From positions 248,001 through 312,000 of the forward strand of contig CAWJLS010000007.1 of the NCBI GenBank assembly GCA_963843755.1: DNA of 64,000 nt, read 5' to 3'. Position 1 is the stretch's first letter. The number at the start of each line of letters is the position of its first letter. This stretch comes from CAWJLS01 sp963843755 (lineage in GTDB: Bacteria; Acidobacteriota; Thermoanaerobaculia; Multivoradales; DATKCC01). The notes below the pieces were generated by a model. The model searched no databases and was not told the DNA's origin. It saw nothing but the letters and a program-made list of their open reading frames with translations. The position numbers were made by a program, and so were the translations under genes. This document shows, piece after piece, positions 26,914 to 35,233 of this stretch.

Positions 26914-28356
26914 CTACTCGAGCTTCGCCGTATACAGCAGCGGCACGCCGAGCGAGCTCGGCTCGAACCCCTGAAGCCGCGGCGTGTAGACGTAGGTCGT
27001 CGGACCGTACATCACCGGCAGCAGCGGCACCTCGCGGCTGATCAGGTCGCGGATCGTGTCCCGGGCGCTGTCGCTCGACTCGGCGCGGAAGCGGTGGAGC
27101 GCCTCGGTCATCTCGCCGTTCGCCCAGCGGGAGAGGTTGGCGTGGACGACGATCGGCTGCCGGGGCGAGGGGACCGCCTCCGGCGAGAGCACCGCCTCCA
27201 GGTAGTCCGCCGGGTCCGACGTGTCGGCGATCCAGCCGGCCAGGACCATGTCGTAGTCGCCGCGGGCGATGGTGCTGTAGTACTGCTCCGAGCTGGCGGT
27301 CGGGGTGACCTCGATCGCGATGCCGAGCTCGCCGATCTGCCGGGCCAGCTCGTCGGCCACCGCCCGCGGGTTGGGCAGGTAGGGGCGCGGCCCGTAGATC
27401 AGGAGCAGCGACAGGCGCTCCGGCTTGGGCACGCCGGGCTCCGCCAGGAGCCGCCTGGCGGTGGCCAGGTCGTGGGAGATGCCGTCGTTCCAGCGGCCCA
27501 TCAGCGGCGGCAGCAGGCTGGTGGCGGTGAAGGTGAGGGGGTTCGGGTAGGTGGTCTGGGCGATCGCCTTGCGGTCGATCGCCGCCGCCAGGGCCCGGCG
27601 AAGCCGCGGATCGCGCAGCGCCTCGTGCTCCGTGTTGAAGTAGAGGATGGCGGTCGCGCTCCCCGGCTCGAGCCACTTGCGCATGCCGCGCACCGTGCCC
27701 ATGTCCTCGCGGGAGAGCACGCTGGTGAAGTCGACCTCGCCCGCGGCCAGGGCGTCGAGCAGGGCGCGCGGCCGGCCGTCGGCGTCGAGCGGGTAGGTGG
27801 AGAAGATCAGCTCGTCGAGGTCCACCGGGTGGCGGTAGCGCGGGTTGCGTACCAGGCGGACCCGGTCCGGGCGGCTGTCCGGGGCGGGCAGGAACGGACC
27901 GGTGCCGAGGAGCTCCGTACCGCGCCGGAGCATGACGCTGGCGAAGCGCTGGGTGAGCACCAGGTCGAACCGGGCGTTGGGCCGCTTGAGCCGGAAGACC
28001 ACCCGGTCGCCCCGGCTCTCGGCCTCGGCATGCTCGTTGAAAAGCCGCGAATCGGCGAGGCTCTCGGCGACCCGGTCGGCCGTCACCTCGGTGCCGTCGA
28101 AGAAGGTCACGCCCGGGCGCACGGGGGCGGAGTAGACCGGATGGCTGTCGGAGCTCGACTCCAGCCGGAGCGGCTCGGAGAAGAGCATCGGCTCGGGCGT
28201 CTCGGTCCCCTTGGGCGGGGCGTACGGCGTCTCGTAGACCTGGGCGACGACGAAGGCGCTGACGAAGTCCTGGGCGTCGCGCGGATCGAGGTGGTGCGGC
28301 GAGGTGATCAGCCCCACCCGCAGGGTCTTGGTGGCGGCGGTGGAGTCGTCCGGCAT
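26914..28356 (-). CDS. Family 5 (peptide/nickel-type) solute-binding protein without signal peptide
   Basis: This 480-residue protein has the SBP_bac_5 fold of DppA/OppA: LRVGLITSPHHLDPRD start, VRPGVTFFDGTEVTADRV (usual 'L+GVkFHDGTpltAedV'), PRLRRALAAAIDR, and YDMVLAGWIADTSDP. Periplasmic binding proteins carry a signal peptide; this one begins MPDDSTAATKTLRVG with no hydrophobic leader, so as read it would stay in the cytoplasm. No ABC permease or ATPase is adjacent. Its 5' end including the SD lies in a 71-bp tandem duplication shared with the end of the upstream gene. A cytoplasmic ligand-sensing role or a start lost by mutation are alternatives. Confidence 0.8.
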   Translation of the reverse strand: MPDDSTAATKTLRVGLITSPHHLDPRDAQDFVSAFVVAQVYETPYAPPKGTETPEPMLFSEPLRLESSSDSHPVYSAPVRPGVTFFDGTEVTADRVAESLADSRLFNEHAEAESRGDRVVFRLKRPNARFDLVLTQRFASVMLRRGTELLGTGPFLPAPDSRPDRVRLVRNPRYRHPVDLDELIFSTYPLDADGRPRALLDALAAGEVDFTSVLSREDMGTVRGMRKWLEPGSATAILYFNTEHEALRDPRLRRALAAAIDRKAIAQTTYPNPLTFTATSLLPPLMGRWNDGISHDLATARRLLAEPGVPKPERLSLLLIYGPRPYLPNPRAVADELARQIGELGIAIEVTPTASSEQYYSTIARGDYDMVLAGWIADTSDPADYLEAVLSPEAVPSPRQPIVVHANLSRWANGEMTEALHRFRAESSDSARDTIRDLISREVPLLPVMYGPTTYVYTPRLQGFEPSSLGVPLLYTAKLE

Positions 28357-28477
28357 GGCTCGACTCTACTCCAGATCGCGCACCACGATTTCCGTCAATG
28401 CACCAAGGCGGTGGAGTCGTCCGGCATGGCTCGACTCTACTCCAGATCGCGCACCACGATTTCCGTCAATGCACCAA
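28336..28477. repeat. Perfect 71-bp tandem duplication
   Basis: Bases 28336-28406 and 28407-28477 are identical. Each copy holds the last four codons and stop of the upstream secreted-protein gene, the SD region and first codons of the solute-binding gene. The upstream copy therefore carries a vestigial start giving a 10-codon ORF that ends at the neighbour's own stop frame. No decay between copies means the event is recent. Confidence 0.9.
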
Positions 28478-29302
28478 GAATGTCGTCTGGTCGATCCCCG
28501 TGTTTCCGTTCGACGGATCGAACGCGTAGACCACCGCGCGGTAGGTTCCGGGCTCCGGCGCCGTCCACTGGGCGGCGAACTGGCTGGCGGTGCCGTCGTA
28601 GGCCAGGGGGACCGTCGCCACCTGGTCGTCGTCCCGGTAGACGAGCGCCGCCACCTCGAACCGGTCGGCGTTCCACAGCCCGCCCGGGGTGACCGGACAG
28701 CCGCACATCATGGTCACGTTGGCGGCCAGCCGGACGGTGCGGCCGTCGAGGCGCGTGTGGGACGGCGGCGAGAGCACGTCGACGACGAAGCCGGGCATCT
28801 CGAGCAGCACGCCGTCGCCGCCGGTGAGGTCCTTGCCCGGGACGATCCACTGGGTGGCCGAGACCTCGTTGGACGCCTGGCGCTGGGCCAGCGGCCCGAG
28901 GGCGGTGATCCGGAGGCGCCGTGGACCGGCGAGGTCGAGGGTGGTGGAGAAGACCGCCGTCCCTTCGGTCGACAGGACCCGCGGGCGCACATGGGCCTCC
29001 TTCATGATCCGGTCGGTGTCGCCGGTCGATCCCCGGGTCGCGCCGTGGGCGAGGATCTCGCCGGTGTCGGCGTCCGCGATGGTGACCGAGGCGCCGCCCA
29101 TGGAGGTGCCGATGAAGTTGGCCCCCTTGGCGATCACCCGGACGTCGATCCGGGTGGCCTCGGCCCGGGCCGGCGCCGGGGCCACCGCGGAGAGGGCGGC
29201 GAGGGCGGAGACGGCGAGGACGAGGAGGAGGGTGAGGGACGAGGTGCAGGCGGAAGCGGCGGTGGTGGCGGTCGGGCGGAGCCGGGTCGATCGGGGTCGC
29301 AT
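28466..29302 (-). CDS. Secreted protein of unknown function
   Basis: This 278-residue protein starts at ATG 29302 behind an AGGAGG SD and has a long signal peptide (hydrophobic core about residues 22-42, cleavage near APARAEA). The mature part looks all-beta, ending in a probable Ig-like domain with FAAQWTAPEPGTYRAVVYAFD and a GNTG loop; a MMCGCPVTPGG motif precedes it and could be a disulfide or metal site. It lies upstream of, and likely in one operon with, the solute-binding gene. No enzymatic function is recognised. Confidence 0.72.
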   Translation of the reverse strand: MRPRSTRLRPTATTAASACTSSLTLLLVLAVSALAALSAVAPAPARAEATRIDVRVIAKGANFIGTSMGGASVTIADADTGEILAHGATRGSTGDTDRIMKEAHVRPRVLSTEGTAVFSTTLDLAGPRRLRITALGPLAQRQASNEVSATQWIVPGKDLTGGDGVLLEMPGFVVDVLSPPSHTRLDGRTVRLAANVTMMCGCPVTPGGLWNADRFEVAALVYRDDDQVATVPLAYDGTASQFAAQWTAPEPGTYRAVVYAFDPSNGNTGIDQTTFLVH

Positions 29303-29449
29303 GACGGGTCCTCCTGGCAGGGTGTGCTCGATGGCTGGATCGACGGGTCGACGGTGTCGCGCCGGTCGATTCTACGCCGCCCCGGAGCGAGGCGCCCACC
29401 CGTCCCGCGGGGCGGCGTCGGCGCCCGGGGCCGGTGGTAGGGTGGCTTC

Positions 29450-31210
29450 ATGCAGGGAAGCGCCGCCCAGGCGGCCGACGTGCTGGCCCACGGCTTTGAC
29501 GACTATCACCAGCGCTACCGGGCGGTGACCCGCCGTGCACGCGACCGGTTCGAGCGGCGCGAGTGGCAGGGCATCCGCCGGGATACCGTGGAGCGGCTCA
29601 ACCTCTACGAGCGGCGGGTCGGCGAAACCCTCGACGCGCTCCGTGCCGTGGTCGGCCCCCGGGTGTCCGATCCCGACTTCCTCGGCTCGCTCAAGGCGGC
29701 CTACACCGAGGTCATCCTGGGGCGCGACGACTTCGAGCTCTCCCAGACCTTCTTCAACTCGGTCAGCCGCCGCCTCGTCCCCCACCTGGGGCTCTCCCCG
29801 CGTATCGACTTCCTGTCGCGCGACTTCCCGCTGCCGTTCCGGGGCTGGGAGATGGCCAGCGCCCGTATGTACGGCGTCCGCCGGGTGGACCCGGGAGTGG
29901 TCGCCAAGATCCTGCGCGACACCGGGTTGCGGGTGCCGTTCCGGGACCTGGATGGCGACTGCGCCCGGGTGGCCGAGAGGATCGACGCGGCGCTCGAGAC
30001 GAGGCTCGGCCGGACGGAGATCGAGGCGCTCGACGTGCTGGTGCCGCTCTTCTTCCGCAACAAGGCCGCCTACCTGGTGGCCCGGGCGCGGTCCAAGGAC
30101 GCCGTGCTGCCGCTGGTGCTGGCGCTGCTCAACGAGGAAGACGGCCTGCGGGTCGACGCGGTCCTCACCTCCGAGGATCTGGTGTCGGTCCTGTTCAGCT
30201 TCGCCCGCTGGTACTTCCACGCCGAGGTCGAGAGCCCGCGGGAGGTGATCGGCTTCCTCCACTCGCTGCTGCCGCGCAAGCGGATCGCCGAGCTCTACAT
30301 CTCGCTCGGGTACCACAAGCACGGCAAGAGCGAGTTCTACTCGGACCTTTCGAGCGTCATCGCCGAGAGCCACGAGCAGTTCGCGGTCGCGCCGGGGGAG
30401 CGGGGCCTGGTCATGTCGGTCTTCCACCTGCCGGACTACGAGTTCGTGTTCAAGGTGATCAAGGACTCGTTCCCGCTCGAGAAGAGCACCACCCGCGAGC
30501 GCATCCGGCAAAAGTACCGCCAGGTGCTGTTCCACGACCGGGTCGGCCGGCTGGTCGACTTCCAGGAGTTCGACTACCTGACCTTCCCCCGCGAGCGCTT
30601 CTCGGACGCTCTGCTGGCCGAGCTCCTGGACGAGGCGGGGCAGACCGTGCTGGTGGACGAGGAGCGGGTGGTGGTCCGCCACGCCTACGTCGGCCGGCGG
30701 GTCGAGCCGCTCGACCTCTACATGCAGCGGGCGTCAGAGGCGCAGCGCGCGGCGGCGGTGATCGACTGGGGCAACACGCTGAGGGACCTGGCGGCGGCCG
30801 ACATCTTCCCGGGCGACCTGCTGCTCAAGAACTTCGGCGTCACCCGCCACGGCCGGGTCGTGTTCTACGACTACGACGAGCTCGCCTCGCTCGAAGACTG
30901 CCGCTTCCGGCGCATCCCGCCGCCCCGCGACCCGGACGACGCCATGGCCGACCAGCCCTGGTTCTCGGTCGGCGAGGACGACATCTTCCCGGAGGAGTTC
31001 GAGCGCTTTCTCCAGTTCCAGGGGCCGGACCGGGACGTCTTCCTCGCCCACCACGCCGACCTGCTGGAGGTCGACTTCTGGCGCTCGATGCAGGAGCTCA
31101 ACCGGGGCGGCGAGGTGATCGACTTCTTCCCGTACCCGGAGAGCGTGCGGCTCGACTGGGGCCGTCAGCCGGCGGCGACCGCACCGACGGCGACCGGCGC
31201 CGAGAAGTAG
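29450..31210 (+). CDS. aceK: Isocitrate dehydrogenase kinase/phosphatase
   Basis: This bifunctional cytoplasmic enzyme switches isocitrate dehydrogenase off by phosphorylation and on by dephosphorylation, directing carbon between the TCA cycle and the glyoxylate shunt. Its 586 residues match E. coli AceK in length. The ATP-loop LGYHKHGKSEFY (about residues 285-296), the catalytic region DLLLKNFGVTRHGRVVFYDYDE and the ending motif are in their usual order. No aceA or aceB lies nearby, so it is detached from the glyoxylate operon. Its last 46 bp overlap the end of the convergent KamA-family gene. Confidence 0.95.
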   Translation: MQGSAAQAADVLAHGFDDYHQRYRAVTRRARDRFERREWQGIRRDTVERLNLYERRVGETLDALRAVVGPRVSDPDFLGSLKAAYTEVILGRDDFELSQTFFNSVSRRLVPHLGLSPRIDFLSRDFPLPFRGWEMASARMYGVRRVDPGVVAKILRDTGLRVPFRDLDGDCARVAERIDAALETRLGRTEIEALDVLVPLFFRNKAAYLVARARSKDAVLPLVLALLNEEDGLRVDAVLTSEDLVSVLFSFARWYFHAEVESPREVIGFLHSLLPRKRIAELYISLGYHKHGKSEFYSDLSSVIAESHEQFAVAPGERGLVMSVFHLPDYEFVFKVIKDSFPLEKSTTRERIRQKYRQVLFHDRVGRLVDFQEFDYLTFPRERFSDALLAELLDEAGQTVLVDEERVVVRHAYVGRRVEPLDLYMQRASEAQRAAAVIDWGNTLRDLAAADIFPGDLLLKNFGVTRHGRVVFYDYDELASLEDCRFRRIPPPRDPDDAMADQPWFSVGEDDIFPEEFERFLQFQGPDRDVFLAHHADLLEVDFWRSMQELNRGGEVIDFFPYPESVRLDWGRQPAATAPTATGAEK

Positions 31211-32289
31211 TCGTCCAGCCAGTACGCCTCCGGCCGGCTCTCGACCAGCAGGATACGGTCCCGGTCCGCCTCGTGGACGGCCCGGTGGTAGCGGAAGGCG
31301 ATGCGGTCGCCGACCCTGCCCACGACCTCGATCTTGCCGGTCCGGTGCGACATGCAGAGCCGGACCTGCTTCGCCAGCCCCGAGAGCTCTCGCCGGGCAC
31401 GCTCGAAGAGGCCCAGGCACTCTTCCACCGGCACCACGAAGGCACGGTTGCCGGCCGTCGGGCGGCAGATGAACAGGTAGTACGGTGGGACGCCGTTGTA
31501 CGACAGGCGGCTCAAGAGGCGCGCGATGACCTCCGGATCGTCGTTGATGCCGTGGATGATCGGCGTCTGGCTGACGGTCGCGATGCCGGCCTTCTGGACG
31601 CATTCGAGGCCTTGGAGGGCGACGTCGGTGAGCTCGCGAGGATGGTTGAAGTGGGCCACCAGGAAGATCTTGCGCTCCCGGGAGCTGTTGCGGGCCAGCA
31701 TCTCGACCAGCGGGGGGTCGTCGAGGATGCGGAAGGGGTTGAAGGCGGGCATCTTGGTCCCGATCCGGATGATCCGGACGTGGTCGATCTCGCGCAACCG
31801 GTGGATGAGCTCTTCCAGGCGCCGGGTGGACAGGGTCAGCGGATCGCCGCCGCTGAGCAGGACGTTGTTGATCTCGGGATGGGCCGCGATGTAGGCCAGC
31901 GGCTCCGTGAAATCGCTGGCGACCTCCTCCGAGCTCGGCGCGAACAGCCGCTTGCGGAAGCAGTAGCGGCAGTAGGAGCCGCACACCCGGTTGACCAGCA
32001 CAAGCGCCGTATCGTGATACTTGTGCTCGAGCCCGTTGACCACGGTGTAGGCCGCCTCGTCGGAGGCGTCCGAGGTGCCGAACTCGGCCAGCTCCTCGAC
32101 GTCGGGGATGACCGTCCGCCGGATCGGATCGTCGGGGTCGTCCCAGTCGATCAGGCTCAGAAAATAGTCGTTGGTGCGGAAGGCGAACTTCTCGGCGACC
32201 GGCAGCAGACGCTCCTGCTCCGCGGCACTGAGGCCGTCGACCTGCCGAATCTGGGTGACGTAGTGCACGCGCCTCCGGGTGCCATCCAT
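31165..32289 (-). CDS. KamA-family radical SAM protein (lysine 2,3-aminomutase-like)
   Basis: This 374-residue radical SAM, PLP-dependent enzyme of the lysine 2,3-aminomutase family has the cluster motif CGSYCRYC (Cx3Cx2C), LLSGGDPL and GTKMPAFNPFRI. The family converts alpha-lysine to beta-lysine, or in the EpmB branch acts on lysine for EF-P modification; no EpmA, EF-P or beta-lysine acetyltransferase gene is adjacent to decide. ATG 32289 was chosen for its strong SD (AAGGAGGTG, 7 nt away) over an upstream start at 32439 that adds an unlikely head. The gene is divergent from the methyltransferase and converges with aceK. Like the dehydratase genes further on, it is oxygen-sensitive chemistry. 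Confidence 0.9.
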   Translation of the reverse strand: MDGTRRRVHYVTQIRQVDGLSAAEQERLLPVAEKFAFRTNDYFLSLIDWDDPDDPIRRTVIPDVEELAEFGTSDASDEAAYTVVNGLEHKYHDTALVLVNRVCGSYCRYCFRKRLFAPSSEEVASDFTEPLAYIAAHPEINNVLLSGGDPLTLSTRRLEELIHRLREIDHVRIIRIGTKMPAFNPFRILDDPPLVEMLARNSSRERKIFLVAHFNHPRELTDVALQGLECVQKAGIATVSQTPIIHGINDDPEVIARLLSRLSYNGVPPYYLFICRPTAGNRAFVVPVEECLGLFERARRELSGLAKQVRLCMSHRTGKIEVVGRVGDRIAFRYHRAVHEADRDRILLVESRPEAYWLDDYFSAPVAVGAVAAG

Positions 32290-32425
32290 GATGAGCACCT
32301 CCTTCTCAGGGAAGAAGAGACTCCTGCGGCCGGGCGAACCGGGGCCTTTCCGGGTGCGTTCCGGGGCCGGTGATCGGCCGGGCCGATCTGCTACGATCTC
32401 CCTCGGTTCCGAGGAGGAGGGAGAC

Positions 32426-33169
32426 GTGTCCTTTTCCAACGTCTACGAAGACACCGAGCGGGCGCGGGCCTACGCGACCCTGGAGTTTCCGGGCACCTAT
32501 CACCTCGCCTACCGCGACCTGCCCGCCCTCTTCGCCGAGCACGTCCACGGTCGCCGGGCGCTCGACTTCGGGTGCGGCGCCGGGCGCTCGACCCGCTTCC
32601 TGAGGACGCTCGGCTTCGAAGCGACCGGCCTCGACATCTCGCGCAGCATGATCGAGATGGCGCGGCGCGTCGACCCGGCCGGGACCTACCTCCTGGTCGC
32701 CGACGGCGACTTCAGCGGCCTGGAGCCCGCCAGCTTCGACCTGGTGTTTTCCGCCTTCGCCTTCGACAACATCCCCGGGGTCGAGAAGCGGTGCGCTCTG
32801 TTGCGCGGCCTGGGCTGCCTGCTCGGCCCGGGCGGGCGGATCGTCCTCCTCGGCTCGACGCCCGAGATCTACACCCACGAGTGGGCGTCCTTCAGCACGC
32901 GGGAGTTTCCGGAGAACCGCCGCGCGAAGAGCGGCGAGACGGTGCGGATCGTGATGAAGGACGTCGACGACCGCCGTCCGGTAGAGGACGCCATCTGGTT
33001 CCACGAGGACTACGTCGACCTGTTCTCCGCGGCGGGGCTGGAGCTCCTGGCGGAGCACCGGCCGCTCGGCCGCGACGACGAGCCCCAGGAGTGGCTCTCG
33101 GAGACCACCGTCGCCCCCTGGGTCGTCTACGTGGTGGGGAGCGGTTCGCGGCATCACGCCAACCTCTGA
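32426..33169 (+). CDS. Class I SAM-dependent methyltransferase
   Basis: This 247-residue protein has the SAM-binding motif ALDFGCGAGRSTRFL (residues about 45-59), acidic motif II TGLDIS and the FDLVFSAFAFDNI post-II region of a class I methyltransferase. GTG 32426 follows GAGGAGGAGGGA. The substrate is unknown. It converges with the NRPS operon, sharing its last 16 bp with the activase gene on the other strand, so it is not part of that transcript, but a tailoring role on the peptide cannot be excluded. Confidence 0.87.
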   Translation: MSFSNVYEDTERARAYATLEFPGTYHLAYRDLPALFAEHVHGRRALDFGCGAGRSTRFLRTLGFEATGLDISRSMIEMARRVDPAGTYLLVADGDFSGLEPASFDLVFSAFAFDNIPGVEKRCALLRGLGCLLGPGGRIVLLGSTPEIYTHEWASFSTREFPENRRAKSGETVRIVMKDVDDRRPVEDAIWFHEDYVDLFSAAGLELLAEHRPLGRDDEPQEWLSETTVAPWVVYVVGSGSRHHANL

Positions 33170-33984
33170 CCGATGTAGGCCGCGCCGATGGCTCCCCGCA
33201 CCTGGGGGTTGTCGGCGATGTAGATCGTGGTGTCGAGCATCTCCTCGAGCGACCGCACAACCCCCGAGTTGAGTGCCACCCCGCCGCTCATCCCCATCGC
33301 CCCCATCGCACCCATCGCCCCCATCGCCCCGTCGTTCGTTTCGCCGGACTCCCGCCGGTGCTTGATCCCCAGCGACCGGATGAGCGAGACCGCCCGGGTG
33401 GCGATGGAGTTGTGCACCCCCTTGACGATGTCCGGGATCGGCGTCCCCACCGCCACCAGCGACACGACCTCCGTCTCGGCGAAGACCGTGCAGGTGCTGC
33501 TGATGCGCACGGTGTTCTCCGAGCGCCGCGAGACCTCTCCCAGCTCTTCGAGGCCCACGCCCATCGCCTTGGCGGTCACCTCGAGGAACCGGCCGCAGCC
33601 GGCGGCGCACTTGTCGTTCATGGCGAAAGTCTCGACGTGCCCGTCGCCGTCGAGGCGGATCGCCTTGCTGTCCTGGCCGCCGATCTCCAGGATGGTCCGG
33701 ACTTCCGGGTTCTCCAGGTGCATCCCCGCGGCGTGACAGGTGATCTCCGAGACGTGCTTGTCGGAGAACGGGACGTTTTCCCGGCCGTAGCCGGTGGTGA
33801 CGATGAAGCCGACGTCGCTCGGCGCCAGCCCCACCTTGGCGAGCACCCTGTCGAAGGTCGCTCTCGCCGCGGTGCGGTTGTCTCCGCCGGTCAACCCCAC
33901 GTCGTAGGCAATCACCTGGAAGCTCTCGTCCATCAGGGCGGACTTGGTGGACAGAGAACCGACGTCTATGCCTGCTGTGATCAT
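33154..33984 (-). CDS. 2-hydroxyacyl-CoA dehydratase activase (BadF/BadG/BcrA/HgdC family ATPase)
   Basis: This 276-residue protein is an 'archerase': a homodimeric [4Fe-4S] ATPase of the ASKHA fold that injects one electron into the dehydratase with ATP hydrolysis. The N-terminal phosphate loop GIDVGSLSTK and the cluster cysteines C126 (NDKCAAGCGRFLE) and C165 (RISSTCTVFAE) are at nearly the same numbers as C127 and C166 of Acidaminococcus HgdC. A low-complexity insert of four Gly-Ala-Met triplets (219-230) interrupts the C-terminal half. SD AAGGAG precedes ATG 33984. It is the last gene of the NRPS operon, 22 bp after a dehydratase subunit gene. Confidence 0.93.
   Translation of the reverse strand: MITAGIDVGSLSTKSALMDESFQVIAYDVGLTGGDNRTAARATFDRVLAKVGLAPSDVGFIVTTGYGRENVPFSDKHVSEITCHAAGMHLENPEVRTILEIGGQDSKAIRLDGDGHVETFAMNDKCAAGCGRFLEVTAKAMGVGLEELGEVSRRSENTVRISSTCTVFAETEVVSLVAVGTPIPDIVKGVHNSIATRAVSLIRSLGIKHRRESGETNDGAMGAMGAMGAMGMSGGVALNSGVVRSLEEMLDTTIYIADNPQVRGAIGAAYIGQRLA
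33293..33328 (-). repeat. Four in-frame copies of a 9-bp repeat in the activase gene
   Basis: The unit CCCATCGC(C/A) on the plus strand occurs four times in a row and encodes Gly-Ala-Met x4 on the minus strand. One copy differs by one base. Expansion by slippage would keep the frame. Confidence 0.8.
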
Positions 33985-34006
33985 CGCTGGGTCTCCTTGG
34001 GTCGGA

Positions 34007-35224
34007 TCACCTCATCAGCTCCAGGAAGGCATCGACGCGGTTCTTGACGTGGTTGAAGGCGTAGTTGTTGCGATCGACCAGGTCGATGTTGATGGTCAGG
34101 TGCTTGAGGTCCCTGGTGTTCGCCAGGTCCCTGAGCATCGGGCTGACCCCCATCATGTTGCGGCATCCCCAGACGTTGGCGATCAGGAAGCCTTCGATCT
34201 CGTAGTCGTCACAGATCCGCTGGATGTCGGAGCACATCCGTTCGGCGTTCCAGTGGTAGAGCATCGCCCGCCTGGCGATGCTCCGCAGCGGCGCCTGCTC
34301 GTCGAGCATCATCTGGTTCGCCTCCCACAGGGGGGCCCAGAAGACGATGTCGACGACTTCGTCCATGTGTTGCAGCAGCTCGTGGGACTCCTCGGGCACC
34401 TGGCCGATCCACAGGACCCGCTTGCCGCGCTTCTCGGGTCCTCCGATCAGCTCCAGGGCCTCCTCGTGGAGCACCTTGCACAGGTGGGCGTTCTCCCGCG
34501 TCCCGAAGTAGTTCATGCCGAAGATCTCTTGCAGCTCGCGGGAGACGCCGGGCAGCTTGTGGCGCGCCAGGAGAGCGGTCGTCTCACGGAAGGAGCGCCG
34601 GGCGTCGTTCGAATGGTCGACGGCCGTCCGTAGCGACTCGGCATAGGTCTCGACCCCGAGCTCTTCGGCCAACCGCGACATCATCTGCTCCATCTGCTTG
34701 ACCAGGTAGTCGATGGAGTCGTCGTCGATCAGGTTGGGCGAATGGAGGGCGAGGGCAGGCGCGTCGTAGCCCTTGCCCGACATGTAGACCAGCTTGGCCA
34801 GGCCCTCGCAGGGCTGGTCGTTGGTCAGGACGACGTCCGGAGAGGGGTAGCAGTCGGCCAGCATCATGCCGAACGGACCCCGGAGGAAGGAGCAGATGTC
34901 CCGCGAGAGGTGGCGCTCCTGAGTCATCTGGAAGATCCGGTTCACGTCGAGCGACTGGGCGAGCATGATCGCCATCGATTCGATGTTCCACGGCATCAGG
35001 CCGAAGGCGAAGCACAGCTCGGTCGGGAACTGTTCGGAGACGTAGGCGACCTTCGACTCCTCCTTGTAGGCCCCCGCCAACCGGTAGGAGTTGATGATGG
35101 AGCGCATCTGCCGGGCGCGCAGGGTCGGCCCGTTGCGGCCGGCCTCGCGGCGATGGTCTCCGAGAAGCCCCAGGAGGCTCTGGTACTGCGCCTCGCGCCG
35201 CCGTCCGATCAGCTCCTGTCTCAT
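34007..35224 (-). CDS. 2-hydroxyacyl-CoA dehydratase family subunit (larger, 405 aa)
   Basis: This is one half of the heterodimeric iron-sulfur enzyme related to HgdAB, FldBC, HadBC and BcrBC, which removes water from 2-hydroxyacyl-CoA (or reduces aryl-CoA) through a ketyl radical. Likely [4Fe-4S] ligands are C111 (SRDICSFLR), C139 (NDQPCEG) and C354 (WGCRN), with C125 nearby. The start MRQELIG at ATG 35224 has a GAGGAG SD that overlaps the end of the preceding gene. It lies between the second subunit and the activase, the usual neighbourhood for a complete, activatable enzyme. The substrate is not predictable; its place in an NRPS operon is unusual. Confidence 0.9.
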   Translation of the reverse strand: MRQELIGRRREAQYQSLLGLLGDHRREAGRNGPTLRARQMRSIINSYRLAGAYKEESKVAYVSEQFPTELCFAFGLMPWNIESMAIMLAQSLDVNRIFQMTQERHLSRDICSFLRGPFGMMLADCYPSPDVVLTNDQPCEGLAKLVYMSGKGYDAPALALHSPNLIDDDSIDYLVKQMEQMMSRLAEELGVETYAESLRTAVDHSNDARRSFRETTALLARHKLPGVSRELQEIFGMNYFGTRENAHLCKVLHEEALELIGGPEKRGKRVLWIGQVPEESHELLQHMDEVVDIVFWAPLWEANQMMLDEQAPLRSIARRAMLYHWNAERMCSDIQRICDDYEIEGFLIANVWGCRNMMGVSPMLRDLANTRDLKHLTINIDLVDRNNYAFNHVKNRVDAFLELMR

Positions 35225-35233
35225 GGCATCTCC

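Noticed and set aside
33293..33328. CRISPR-like array in the activase gene
   Set aside because: The units are 9 bp with no spacers and are in frame; this is a microsatellite. No CRISPR array or cas gene was seen anywhere in the window.
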